From contig JAGQDJ010000260.1 of NCBI GenBank assembly GCA_022885665.1, positions 1,364,001 to 1,428,000 on the forward strand: 64,000 nt of DNA, written 5' to 3'. Both the position numbers and the translations under genes were made by a program. The notes below the pieces were generated by a model, which was not told the origin of the DNA, searched no databases, and saw nothing but the letters and a program-made list of their open reading frames with translations. Positions 10,458 through 22,800 of this stretch are shown piece after piece (positions within the stretch are counted from its first letter, which is position 1; each line of letters opens with the position of its first letter). This DNA comes from Triops longicaudatus (Eukaryota; Arthropoda; Branchiopoda; Notostraca; Triopsidae).

Positions 10458-13400
10458 ATGTTAATTAAATTTTTGTTTGCTCTCGGACTGTCACTCACAG
10501 GTAAATGAATTATCACTTAAAAAGTACGCCTTCGAACACCTTTGCTCTCTTCAGCAGTGACAGCCCAGCATGACTTCCCAAAATATATTCCGGATAACCT
10601 CAAAATTTGCTACCAGGACCCAGCTTTAAATAACAGAATAGTTCGAGGACCGTTTAGCATTGACAATTTAATAGCCCTTGTCCGAAAAGTTGAACAACAC
10701 AATACTTGCCGGACGTGGTCCATAGACAAAATGGCTGGAACTTTGTTGAGGAGGTATACCAAATCTACGATAATGTTAAGTGCTTATGTTAATTGGTACC
10801 ACTCGTCCAAAAAGGTTTCGCTACGACGGAATTGTCGATTCCGAAACCGCTACTGCAGCAGTTCCTGCTGTGAAAAAAGATCCTCTTGAAAATGCCAAGT
10901 ACAGTTTAATTTGGTCAGTGATTCCAGTCGATATTAGCGATTTTCCTGAAGATGCATTAACTCCTGATGAGAAAGTAAGCTATTTGGCGTGTCAAGTGTA
11001 CTGTATTTTTAATCATGTGAATTTTTAGTGTGCCATGCACTGGATGTTATCTTACACCGTAAACAGGACTCGACGTGCTGAAGAAACTGTTGGGTTCCTC
11101 AAATCGAAGCTTTTTGTCCCACGCTCGAACGAAAACCCACCAGCACAGGAAGACCCTTTAATCGAAGAAGAGTCTTCCACCGAAGAAGAAGCACCCATTC
11201 AAGAGGAAACGACTGAACAGAATGACAACGCAGAACACGATGAACTGCACCAAAATCACCACGATCACCGCGACGACAACGACTCAATGTAGGTTACTAT
11301 AGTCTTCGAAGTTCGTATAGGACTGAAAGGAAATTGTTTAGTGAAGAACAACGCCGTAAGAGGTCTCCGCGTGTTCGTCGTGACATTGCAATCAGCGACT
11401 CACCTCTGGAAATGGGAGTTGTTCGAACTCGATGGGGTACGGTCTCAGCCGGATCTCTTTTAGCAGGAGTTTTTACCGCTATTAAGCCCCAGAATTTAAC
11501 GGTACGTACCAAACATCATTGCCTGGCACCTAGAAAAACAAAATCATGGAAACGAATTTCGTTATCGATTCACTTAGATTTATGACGTTATCGACGAAGC
11601 AGAGCGCTCCAAATGGAACGAAAGCATCCTGGAACGCCCCGTGGACAGCCGTTGGGCCGTCACCCTTGCCGGTATATTATAATCCTAGTTTAAACAGTCT
11701 TCTTATCTAAGTGGTGAAAATGACTACATGCAGGGGACCTTGGCCAAAGCGCTTTGATAAGAGGTTCCAAGCGAGCTTCTGCGATTGGACCCCGGGGGGC
11801 CTGGAACCACGAAGTATGTAACCGTGAATACAAGCTCACTACAAAAGATGTTAGCTTGCTCACCACAGCTGAGATCTATGGCGGCATTGATGGTAAAAAA
11901 AAAAAAAAAAAAAATACCGCGGAGATGATCCTTGACTTTATTCGAAAAATATTCCGTAGGGCTGCTGATCATGAACAAAGTTGCTACATGGAACGAGGAT
12001 CATGCTAAGCTGTCATCAGTGCTGGAGATGTATTACTCGGAAAGAGGACTTGCTAAAGCTCGCACTGTTCGCGCCTGCAATCGTATTAATCTCGTCAAAG
12101 ATTTCTTAGCTCAGCGTGGGAATATTCTGCAAGAACAAGTACTTACCCACACTACTAAAACTATTATAATGTTAATCTTTAATGTATTTTAAAGGGTACC
12201 AATGCCGCTTTAGTGTATTACATGAAAGGCATGCCAGACGCTCCCGAGCTCAGCCCATCTGATGCTGTAAACACTGTAAACGACCTTGTGGAAGAAACTT
12301 ACAACACTTTGCTAAGCTATTTAGGTATACAACTCGTATAATTTTTCGTTGATGAGTAAAAAATACTTTCTTCGTCTTGCAGACAATACTACTGAAACTG
12401 TTCAAGATTTTGTTGCTTGCTCCGGGGCCCCAGTCGACGCGACCACAACAGAAATCCCTGCTACATACACAGACCTGACTGTCGTCATTGACCTATTCGA
12501 GGAAGATCCCTACATTCAGCAAGAAAAGGAAGCCATTGCGTAAGTCGAGCAGCAAAACACGCATAAATACATATGATACTACAACAAAGAATAACAAGCA
12601 AATATGAAACAAAAAAGCTCGAAATTTATTACTATTTTTTCACAGTTTATTGGCCTCGCAAATGGATATCTTTTCCGGCGGCAGCAAACTCGAAGTCGTG
12701 GCCAGTGATGACGGCCGAGCTTTGCTAAGTCTTGATTATTCTGTCAACAAAGCTCAGTTGGGCTGTGCAGTTCTGAATTTAACAACACGTGAGAATTTTT
12801 AAGTCCGGTTATTTAGAAACTAATGCTTTCTTCCAGCTCGAAGCGACAGAAACTTTCCCAAAGTTTTGAGCACATTGAGGCGTTCCATTTTTGAGTCTCG
12901 ATCTGACGAAATCCGCCGCTTCAAAAGCGGATCTAACGCCAGGGTCGTTCTCCTAATTGTCGGACCCCAAATAACTGTAGACGAGAACCAGTCTGCAATG
13001 AAGTCGGAACTGGAACTTTGGAAAAAAGACATTCCAGGTAATTAATGCGTACCTGTGCTGTAATGTTTGCCCTGAACTCGGAATTCGTTAGATGTTCGGT
13101 TGCTTTTCGTCACCAATGGTGGTTCTGATCCCTGGAGGAAATACGTTGTCAGCCCGAGCAACGATATTATAAGCTTTTCCAATATTAGTGATGCTGTCAC
13201 CAGAGTTATGAACAGACTCGTCACTCGTAAGACTTAAAATTGTATTGCCAACGAGTAGAAAAACTTAAGTTTATCTTAGTACCCGCTCGCCTAACCCACC
13301 CTGGCTGCAAGAGTCAAAGCAACTCGAGCATGACTACTATTTCGGAAGCATCGTACACGTACACAGCTTATTTGGAACCCGGAACGACTCAATACTTCCA

Positions 13401-13860
13401 AATCCGTCCTGAACACTTTTTTGTGTCTCCTGCTATAACTCTTAAAGTATGCATTCTAAAAGTTTATTATTTACAGGAAAAGAATCCTTATATCAACTTT
13501 TAGTTTACAACCTTGTACGGTTCTTCGCGAGTCTGCCTGTCTCGTACCAGGGAGAACCCGAGTTTCACTGACAACTGCAATCTACTCGACTCCACTAGCT
13601 ACCAAGCCAGTTTTACCATCAATCAGCCTTGTGGACCACGTGGTATCTTTTCCCAGTGCCAGCCTATTTATGTTGCTATGAAGGCATTTGATCAAATCGA
13701 TGGACAACCATGCTCGGATCCAGCGTGCCGAGGACCTGATCAGACGCGTATTACGTTTTCACATCACGGCATGCTCTGCAGTGGTGCAACTAAGCTCGTG
13801 GTCTCTTACGCGCTAGGCATTGCGTTAGCTTTCGCATCTCTGCTCATCAACAAACTGTAA
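10458..13860 (+). CDS. Secreted, probably GPI-anchored VWA-like protein, paralogue A
   Basis: Fifteen exons: 10458-10500, 10555-10753, 10815-10974, 11029-11288, 11321-11501, 11578-11671, 11734-11892, 11960-12138, 12195-12324, 12383-12539, 12646-12788, 12837-13037, 13092-13226, 13280-13446, 13504-13860; phases join to 854 residues. There is a signal peptide (MLIKFLFALGLSLTAVTA) and a hydrophobic C-terminus (LVVSYALGIALAFASLLINK) with no cytoplasmic tail, suggesting a GPI anchor. The middle has alternating strands TDLTVVIDLF, ARVVLLIVG and DVRLLFVTNG with helices, resembling a von Willebrand A fold, but the metal-binding DxSxS is absent. Cysteine positions match paralogue B. Unique to A are an acidic/His-rich insert (residues ~185-225) and a dibasic RRKR. 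The function is unknown; a cell-surface binding role is only inferred. Confidence 0.72.
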
Positions 13861-15527
13861 AAGCCACATTAGCTTCATAAAGTACTTAGCTGATTTTTTC
13901 TTTGATTTTTTTTTCTGTGTGATCATTACTTTAGTACACTTCTAATCTCTTTAGTTTACAAAGTGCTTTGCTTTGTTTTCGTGCATGAGAAATACGCGAA
14001 GGAACAACTGTTTTGATGGTTTGTCGATTACAAGTACCCTTCTTAAAAATTGACCTATATTTGCAACAAACTCAAAATCATAACCCAGACCAATACTGAT
14101 AAGGAATTGAACATTTAAACGGTGACCCACGGAAGATTAGGTTTAGCTTTTTCGGGGCGACTAGCGCCTCTTTGACGGCTGAGTCATCAGACAACGGAAT
14201 TTGTTCACGTTACGATAAAAACACAGAAGTTTCACCGCAGAGCGGTCGGCAAAGGCGCCGCAAAGTTTACAGCATGGCATTTAAAATGTGAAAAGCCTTT
14301 CGAAATTTCGTGGATTTGTTATTTGTCGCGCTAGGTCTTCAGTATATCTTCATGATTACGAAATTGCAGTAAAATCTCTCGCATATTGCATCAGATAATC
14401 TTTGCAATCAAGGTTTGCTCGTCGCAATAGACGCAAGCTACCCTGGCTTTTAGACAAATAAAATTAGCTGTTCACGTTGTGATCTCGTTTGAAAAATTAT
14501 CAGCCACTTCAATATGCATTACTTTTAATGGAACGGAGATGGCTTGACACTTAACAATCCTATAAGCCAAAGTATAACACAGAGAATACAAGGATGTTGA
14601 AAAAAAATTGTTATCGAGTTGCGAAGTCACACTTTGATATTTATTATCAGACGTTTAGCTTATCAATCTATTCAATTACTAAGTTCCTATACGCAAGAAT
14701 TTCAAACTTAGATACGAAAATATTCATATTTTTTCCAACACTGTCTAAGATTCAGTTCGCGTTATTTTATTGGACGAATCCGCTGCCTAAATTTCTGTAT
14801 ACAGAAAGGCCGTAAGACAGTATTACCAATATTTAAGCCAAATGCCAAGTACCTGAGGCCTCAATGATTCATTTACAACGATCTTCCCATAGGAAATCCT
14901 CCCCCTATTAGTCTCATTTCATAGCTGGATGTAGATCATAACAGGTTCGGAACATTTCCTAGGTAATTTTATTCACGCATGTGCGCCTTAGGCAAAATCA
15001 TGCAACAGCTAGCATTTATAATTTTAATAGGAATTCCTTTACCATGTCTGTCTTTGCAGCTCATGAAAGTTACTGATCTGGTGCAAAAATGGCAAAAATA
15101 CATGTAACAGATGTAATGTAGAAATGACTCAGTTCATCAGCTTTCCATGCTGCAAACAACTTTCTTATCTTTGTGACTTCCTGCATTCCTTCTCTTCACC
15201 TTTCCAATAAATAAAGAGATTACCCATTTTTAGGTTTCCAGCTTCGTATATTTCTATGCAAGTATCAAAGCTTGTCACGATAAACTTTAACGGACATAAC
15301 AACCCTGATAAGGTAAACGAAGTCTCAAACACGGCGAAACATCATTGCATGAGCAGCGTAGGAGAGTATACCGAGATATGGCGGGGAACTAATCAGGGTT
15401 TCTATAGAAACCTTAACTAGATAGAAGTCCTGCTTGCTGTCCGTTCGAGCCCGAGTTCCAAGGTTTTAGTTTTATGCCCAACAGAAAAGTAACGAGTGAC
15501 TGGATTTTTACACTGAATAAAAACAAC
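13861..15527. other. Spacer between the tandem paralogues, no gene seen
   Basis: About 1.7 kb of AT-rich DNA without convincing open frames. No leftover exons of either paralogue were noticed. Confidence 0.5.
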
Positions 15528-18500
15528 ATGCATTGCGGGCATGTATACGCTGTATTTGCCCTTTTTGTAGCCGGTAAGTTTTCTTCATTTTTAGAATGCT
15601 AAGCACTGGTCTAACTTTAGGCCCGTAGCCAGGGGGGTTAAGGGGCTAACCTCCCCGAAATTTTGATTTCCTCGTCTAAAACTTTCCCTGCTTCAGGAGT
15701 AACGGCTCAATCCGATTTTCCCGCTGCTATTCCATCCAACATAAGCCAGTGTTACTACAATGCTACGCTCAACGCCAGAGACAACCGCGGGCCTTTCAGC
15801 ATGGACGAACTGATTGCCTTGATTCGCAAAGTGGAAATTCACCCAACAGCCCAGAGATGGACTATTCAAAAAATGGCTGGTGTACTACTACGAAGGTTAG
15901 CTGGCTACCATATACAGAATTTTCTTTAAAAGTTTGTTTTCAACATACTATTGACAAAGGTTTCGCTACGACGGTATTAAAGACGCACCAGGACTCAACA
16001 GTTTCGTGCCGATTACGAAAGACGAAGTAGAAAACGACAAATTTAAGCTAACGTGGTCCTTGTTACCAGGCCAGCCGTGGGACTTTCCCGAAGATGCCTT
16101 GACAACTGAAGAGAAAGTAACTTTTCATTACACAGTGTAGAAATAAATTACTTAATATACTGAAAATGTAGTGTACACTTCACCAAATTTTATCGTACTC
16201 GGTCAACCGTACTCAAAGAGTCGAAGAGCGCCAATTGCGCCAACCTCCATCAGCTCGTTTGAGTATCAGTTTAGTTGATGCCGATGAACGTATGCCGTAC
16301 AGGTAAGTTAAAAATGTCGTTGCAAGACCTTCGATAAAGATATTACACTCATTTCAGAGGTCCGGAATTTGAAAACTTATATAGTAGCTTGCCACTGAGC
16401 CAAACTCCGCTAGAAATGGGCGTAGTCTACACCCGGCAAGGTACAGTGGCTGCAGGGAATGTATTAGCGGGAATTTTATCAGGATTGGCTCCCCAGACCG
16501 TTTCTGTAAGATATTTACATTTACATTACATAAAGTGGGAAAATAGTATAAAAATTCCGTTCGGGACTAGATCCGAAACATGATACCACTTAACACGGTG
16601 CAATACTGGAAAAGCAGTGTTTTGGAAAGAACTATTGACAGCCGCTGGGCAGTCACGTTAGCAGGTAAGGTTTATATCGGCAAAAAAGTAGCCAACTCAG
16701 GAAGGTTATCGTACTCGTATCACTAAACGAGCGTAAACAGCTTGAAACGTCTTCAAACAAGATTAGGTTGAGATATGTTCTTTCGGTAATATCGACAATG
16801 AAAACTTAGGACACATGGGTCAAACTGCCTTGCTGAGACGCCCGCCGAGCATGACTTCCACGGGACCACGTGGTACTTGGAACAACACCGTATGCCCAAG
16901 AGAATACGCACTGGAAGACGCGGATCCTTCATATTTAACGACTGCCGAACTTTACGGCAGTATTGACGGTGCGCAAAATAATAATAATAAAAAATTAATT
17001 AAAAAATAAATAATAAAATAAAAAGTAAATAAGAAAAAATAAACTAAAAAAAATTCTCAGAAGACAAAAGAGGAATAACGCTTTAATTATTTAGGTTTAA
17101 TATTGTCACTCAAGAAGGACACATGGGATAAAGACTATCTAAAACTGTCGGCCTTACTTGACATGTATTATTCTGATCGCGGAATTTTCTGGGATAAAAA
17201 CTTACGCGCATGTAATCGACTTAACGTTTTCAAAGACCTTATCGATGGCAATCTTCTGAAGGAACAAGTAAGACTTGTACTACGATAGTAATTTTTTTTT
17301 TTTAAATTATGCTTTTGTTTCTAGAGTACTAGCTGCGCGTTGGCCTACTTTCTAAAAGGAATGGCGGACTCTCCGTCCATTCCAAATGAAAACGCCGAAT
17401 TGGCAATCGGCACTTGGGTATCCTACACTTATGATGCACTCTCGCAATACCTCAGTACGTGGAAAATAATGTTTGCCAAAGGGGAAAACTTTATTAATTG
17501 CAAATGTGATTTAGGAAACAGGGACGAGGTCAGCAACGATTTCACGACATGTTCTCAAGTGCTAACTAATGTCGAAACCTACAGCATACCGGCAACGTAC
17601 ACGGACCTGACGGTTGTCATTGACCAGTACAACGATGACAGACAAATCCTTTCCCAGAAACAAGCTATTGCGTAATTTATTTATTGAAATTTCAAAATTG
17701 TATTCAAACAATGGAAAATTAGGAACTTGGTCACGCAATTAAATATTCACCAAAACGGGAGTCGTCTGGAGTTAGTTTCCAGCGTCGATGGCACACCGTA
17801 CATTACATTAAACCAGACTTCGAACAAAGCAAGATTGGCCTGCGATGTCCTTAGCGCTGATATTCGTAAGATATTTCCTGCAAGCTTTACTTTCAGACAA
17901 CATTTTAAACTATTTTCTAGGCTACGGTGCTCGACTTTTTGGTGCCGTTATGAGTGCTTTACGTAACCGTATTGTACTTGAGCGGCAAGAGGAGATTTAT
18001 TCAACAGTCAGTGGAGGAAACGCACGAGTTGTGCTTTTCTTATCCGGGAGTGGAAGCCCGATGAGTAGCGAAAAGGAGTTAATGAAGACAGAAGTAAAAC
18101 TATGGGCACACGAAATACCAGGTAAAATATTATTACATACAATATAACTGAAAACAATATAATTGCATACGTACCGCAAACCACGTAAATATGTGAAAAG
18201 TACAGAGTACACTAAGTAACAAGGCTAACTGAGTTCCTTCCACAGACGTAAGGTTACTTTTCGTAACTACCGGAAGCCGAGAGGAGTACAAAGACTTCGT
18301 TACTGATTACGACAACGATATATTCCAAATTTCAGGGTACGAAAGAGGACCGGAAACGTACCCGAAACTGATCAGTCGACTAGCAACATGTAAGATCAAG
18401 TTCCGTTGCCGAAGTAGCGAAAAATAATTTTCTGTAATTTTTAGTGCCCGCTCGGCTAACGCACCCGAACTGTAACACGCAAAATTCTACTGTTGTCAGT

Positions 18501-19127
18501 ATCACACCACCGGAATCCTCGTACAAGTACACAAATTACCTCATTCAAGGGACTACACAATATTACATGATACGGCCCGAGTATTTCTTTTCGTCATCCG
18601 TCATTTCAACGAAGGTAGCTCATAGAAAAACTTCACAGAAATCTACGATTACTGACCTAATTCTACTAATGTCTAACCGACAAATGGCTATAGTTTACAA
18701 TTCTGTACGGCTGGGCCGAGATTTGTATGTCAAGAACAAATGAAAATCCCACAAGTGCGGACACATGTAAGGAGGTTCAACAATCAGGACAACCTGCCCA
18801 GTTTGATATTACTTCCCCCTGTGGAAGGGCAAGAAGCCCTGATGGCTGTTCACCCATTTATTTTGCTATTAAAGCAGTGGATCAAGACGACGGAATTCCG
18901 TGTTCAGGTGAATACTGCATACAAATTTTAATATTATTCCAAAAAATTATTATCCAAATTAATTGCAACGTACACCCTTTGTAGATACCGATTGTCAAAG
19001 CCCTGACCAAGTTCGCTTTATTTTTGCTCACGATAAGATGCTGTGCAATAGTGCTTCACTAAAAGTCGCTTCGACTCTTACCTTAATGTTATCTTTATGC
19101 GTAGTATTGCTACGACGTGGTCACTAA
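15528..19127 (+). CDS. Secreted, probably GPI-anchored VWA-like protein, paralogue B
   Basis: Sixteen exons: 15528-15573, 15697-15895, 15960-16116, 16172-16302, 16358-16505, 16571-16664, 16810-16968, 17095-17267, 17325-17454, 17515-17671, 17723-17865, 17921-18121, 18246-18389, 18445-18614, 18694-18907, 18985-19127; 802 residues. It follows paralogue A exon by exon with the same phases, including blocks FRYDGI, SRWAVTLAG, TYTDLTVVID and DVRLLFVT. It has one extra intron (18908-18984) where A has a single last exon. There is a signal peptide (MHCGHVYAVFALFVAG) and a hydrophobic C-terminus (LTLMLSLCVVLL) that fits a GPI signal, though a short basic end (RRGH) leaves a membrane anchor possible. 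It lacks A's acidic insert and RRKR. It arose by tandem duplication; the function is unknown. Confidence 0.72.
15620..15665 (+). repeat. Possible transposon-derived fragment in intron 1 of paralogue B
   Basis: A G-run motif (GCCCGTAGCCAGGGGGGTT) lies directly before the acceptor region. I have seen this motif in dispersed elements of several invertebrates, from memory only. No terminal repeats are visible. Confidence 0.3.
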
Positions 19128-19786
19128 ATTCAAATTTGAAAAAAAAAAGAGAAAACAATCTTGTATGCATCTGCACAATTTTTGTACGCAAAACACTTGT
19201 CATCAATGGAGCCTTTAATACATTCGTCCCAATAGATTCAGAAAAAAACATAAATATTTACCAGCGGATATGAGACAAAGAAGAGCTTGCTATGGATTAT
19301 CTACTGATTTTACGCTACTCTATCGTAACGATCTTAACCTAGAATCCTACATGAGCCGGAATATCTTTCGAAGTAGGCTGCAGAAATTCTCAACCTGATC
19401 GGTGGAGACTGAAAGGAAATAACAAATAAAAAAAATATAAAATTGTCTTCGGGATTTATCAATTAGCTATTTAATTCTATTAAAACGGGTTCTACAAATT
19501 TGCTTAAAGACAAGGACGAGGCGATGAAGCGAGTTCGTCCGGCCATTGACCATTGGCTATTCTATATGCAGCAAACTTGAATGTAACGAACCGTGCGCCT
19601 CAGCTCATTTGTAATCACCAAGGCTGCAACATTGTCAATGTTACTTTGTATCGCATGTTCGGAAAAGCGTCAATTATTCGTTTATTTTACTAGTAGGGCC
19701 ATTTTCAATCAGTTTTCCGTTTGAAGCGTCACCAGTGGTTATTTCCCGAAATAGTGATTGTTTACCTTTTTCGATGTTGTGACTCC
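19128..19786. other. Intergenic region upstream of TPP2
   Basis: AT-rich spacer between the VWA-like pair and TPP2 with no gene recognised. It should contain the TPP2 promoter. Confidence 0.5.
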
Positions 19787-19897
19787 ATGGTCTTCGCTTT
19801 ATCGAAGACGTTTAGCGTATCATTTACGCGTAACCTTTATAAAAGCTTTTACCCCTTTTACAAGTTAACTTTAGTCAAAGAAAAGAAAACTACAGCG

Positions 19898-22800
19898 ATG
19901 GCAAACGTTAACATCGACTTCCCGACAATGAGTCTTCTTCCAAAGAAAGAAACTGGGGCTTTAAACTTTTTATCAAAGTATCCTGAGTACGATGGAAGGG
20001 GCACAGTTATTGCCATTTTTGATTCCGGGGTTGATCCATTAGCACCTGGCTTGCAGGCAAGACTTTTTAATTAATTGACTACATAAGGCTGAAATATGAA
20101 CGTACCCAAAATTTTAGTCGTTTATTCCTAGTCGTAAAAGCCTTAGAGATTTTCGAGAAACTCAGTTTTAATATCGCTTTGTTTCGTGTGTTATAATTTA
20201 GGTTACTACAGATGGAAAACCAAAAATCATAAGTCGCATTGATGCCAGCGGTGCGGGTGATGTAATTACATCTACTATTGTCCAACCGAAGGAAGGAATA
20301 ATTACTGGTTTGAGTGGAAGAAAATTGCAGGTATGACACAAAAAAAAACGAATCCAAGTCATTTATCTTTTTTATTTTTTGCTTGCTATGCAGGTGTTTG
20401 TTTGGCCTACTGTATAAATTTTTTCAATAATGTTTTTGCATCATATTTCTTAGATCCCGGATACTTGGACAAATCCTTCTGGAAATTATCACCTTGGCAT
20501 AAAAAATGTACACCTTTTATACACCGAGTCTGTTCGGAGCCGTGTAACCAAACTGACAAAAGAAAAAGAATGGGACCCAGAACATAAGAGGGTTGTTGCT
20601 GAGGCACACAGAAAGTTGCAAGTGATAATTTTCTTGTTTGTCGAGAAATGCAGGCTAAAATGCCTATGTTTAGGAAGTGAACGCTGCGAACAAGACCTTA
20701 ACGGGTCATGAAGCACTTGTCAAAAAAGACCTCGAAGCTCAGGTTGAATTGCTAACTAGTTTGGAAAAGAAGTACAACGATGTCGGTGACGCCATTGACT
20801 GTGTGGTTTTTCACGATGGAAATATGTGGCGGTAAGTTCATCGCCAGCCCAAATGCAAGTCTTATAAGAGTTATTGCTAGTGCTGTACTGGATACGTCCT
20901 TCCAAGGTGACTTAAAGTCGTGCCAGGTTATGGGCAGTTATTCGGAAACTTTTCAAACTGGTACCATATCCGACCTTGATAAGATGAACTACACAGTGAA
21001 TATTTACGACGAAGGAAAACTGTTAGAAATCGTCACGATGTGCTGTAAGTCGACGCTTTTCATTAAATTAAATTAAATATTTTATTTTCATAATATTGTA
21101 GCTACACTAGTCTTTAAAAGAACGACCTCAGCAATCTTCCCTATGCAAACACTACGACTGTTGCACTAAAGGCTTCCAATTTCTTCCTCTTCCTCATGGA
21201 ATTCGAATAAATAATTTAAATACATTGCACATTGCATTTCTTTCAGCTGCACATGGGACACACGTTGCATCCATAGCTGCAGCTCACTTTCCGGACGAGC
21301 CTGAGCGCAACGGATTAGCTCCTGGCGCGCAAATTGTGTCGATAACAATAGGTAACTGACTGCGAACATTTTATATCTGTCATTTTCGAAACCGACAACA
21401 ACACAAGTGAATAACAAAAATTTCAAACTGTAGGTGACAACCGTATCGGTTCTATGGAAACAGGCACTGCACTGGTAAGAGCCATGATTAATGTGATGAA
21501 ACAGAATGCGTACAAAATCGATGTCATTAACATGAGTTATGGGGAACACGCTCATTGGTCAAATGCTGGGTAAGTTGGCTTTTCGTGTCACTCTTTTGAT
21601 TGAATGCATCTTAAATTCAGGCGTTTGGGAGATTTAATGGGTGAAGTCGTCAATGATTACGGCATCACGTGGGTTGCGTCAGCTAGTAACGATGGACCAG
21701 CTCTTTGCACGATTGGATCGCCTCCTGACATCAAAACTGATGTGCTTATTAGTACGATTCCTTATATTTTTAAATTTCCAGAATTATTTTGAGTACAAAA
21801 TATCCTACCTGTAGGTGTTGGAGCATACGTATCGCCCGAGATGATGACAGCCGAATTCTCCTTAAGGGAGAAAAACCCATCCATGCCTTTCAGCTGGTCT
21901 TCTCGCGGTCCAACTCTAACGGGGGGACGAGGAGTGACTGTCTGTGCCCCAGGAGCAGCTATTACGTCCGTTTCCAATTTCTTGCACCGTGGAAGTCAGC
22001 TTATGAATGGCACATCTATGGCTGCGCCGCACGTAACTGGTTGTATAGGTAAATCAACACTTTATATCAACAACCACACATGTATTGACGTTATTTTTCT
22101 CTACAGCATTGTTAATCTCAGGGTTGAAAGCCTTGAATGTCCCTTACTCACCGTACAGCATTAAACGAGCGATCGAGAACACGGCAAACCACTTGAATCA
22201 CATAGAAGACTTTGCCCAAGGTCATGGTTTACTTCAAGTTGACCATGCCTTTGACTATCTTAACAAATACTCCGCAAGCCCTGAAAGGGATGTCCGTTTT
22301 AACGTTGAGGTATCGCATGGTTTTTCCATACCCCCGACCAGTGCGTTGGGGTATTTTAAAGGTATCCATATTCGAGATATGGATACGGAAGTGAGTCACG
22401 AATTCAACGTAACAGTGCAACCCGTTTTTTTAAACCCGAAAAATATTGGTAATTTCTGCAGTGAGACAACTTATTTAATGTAGGTACTAATATTCGCTTT
22501 ATTGTAGATCCATCTCGTAAGATTGCTTTTAACTTGCGCTTAAGTTTTGCATGCAGTGAGTCGTGGGTACATTTTCCAGCGTATTTGGACCTAATGTACA
22601 TGGAACGAAGCTTTACAGTGAAAGTTGATCCTTCGGCTTTAGCTCCTGGTGCACATTTTACCAGGCAAGATGACAAACTTGCCGTATTCCGTTATTGAAC
22701 TCTTTTTGTTCCCTCTCGTGTTTTAGTTTAAAAGCGTTTGACGTGTCGTTTCCTTCCAAAGGGCATATTTTCGAGGTACCTATCACGGTGATCAAGCCTG

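Noticed and set aside
11754..12008. A plus-strand frame crossing a poly-A run in paralogue A.
   Set aside because: It reads exon 11734-11892 into the following intron; the conserved frame resumes at the acceptor before 11960.
17268..17345. A suspected one-base frameshift between exons of paralogue B.
   Set aside because: Recounting the bases places the acceptor at 17323-17324, and the exon joins in phase with the same position as in paralogue A.
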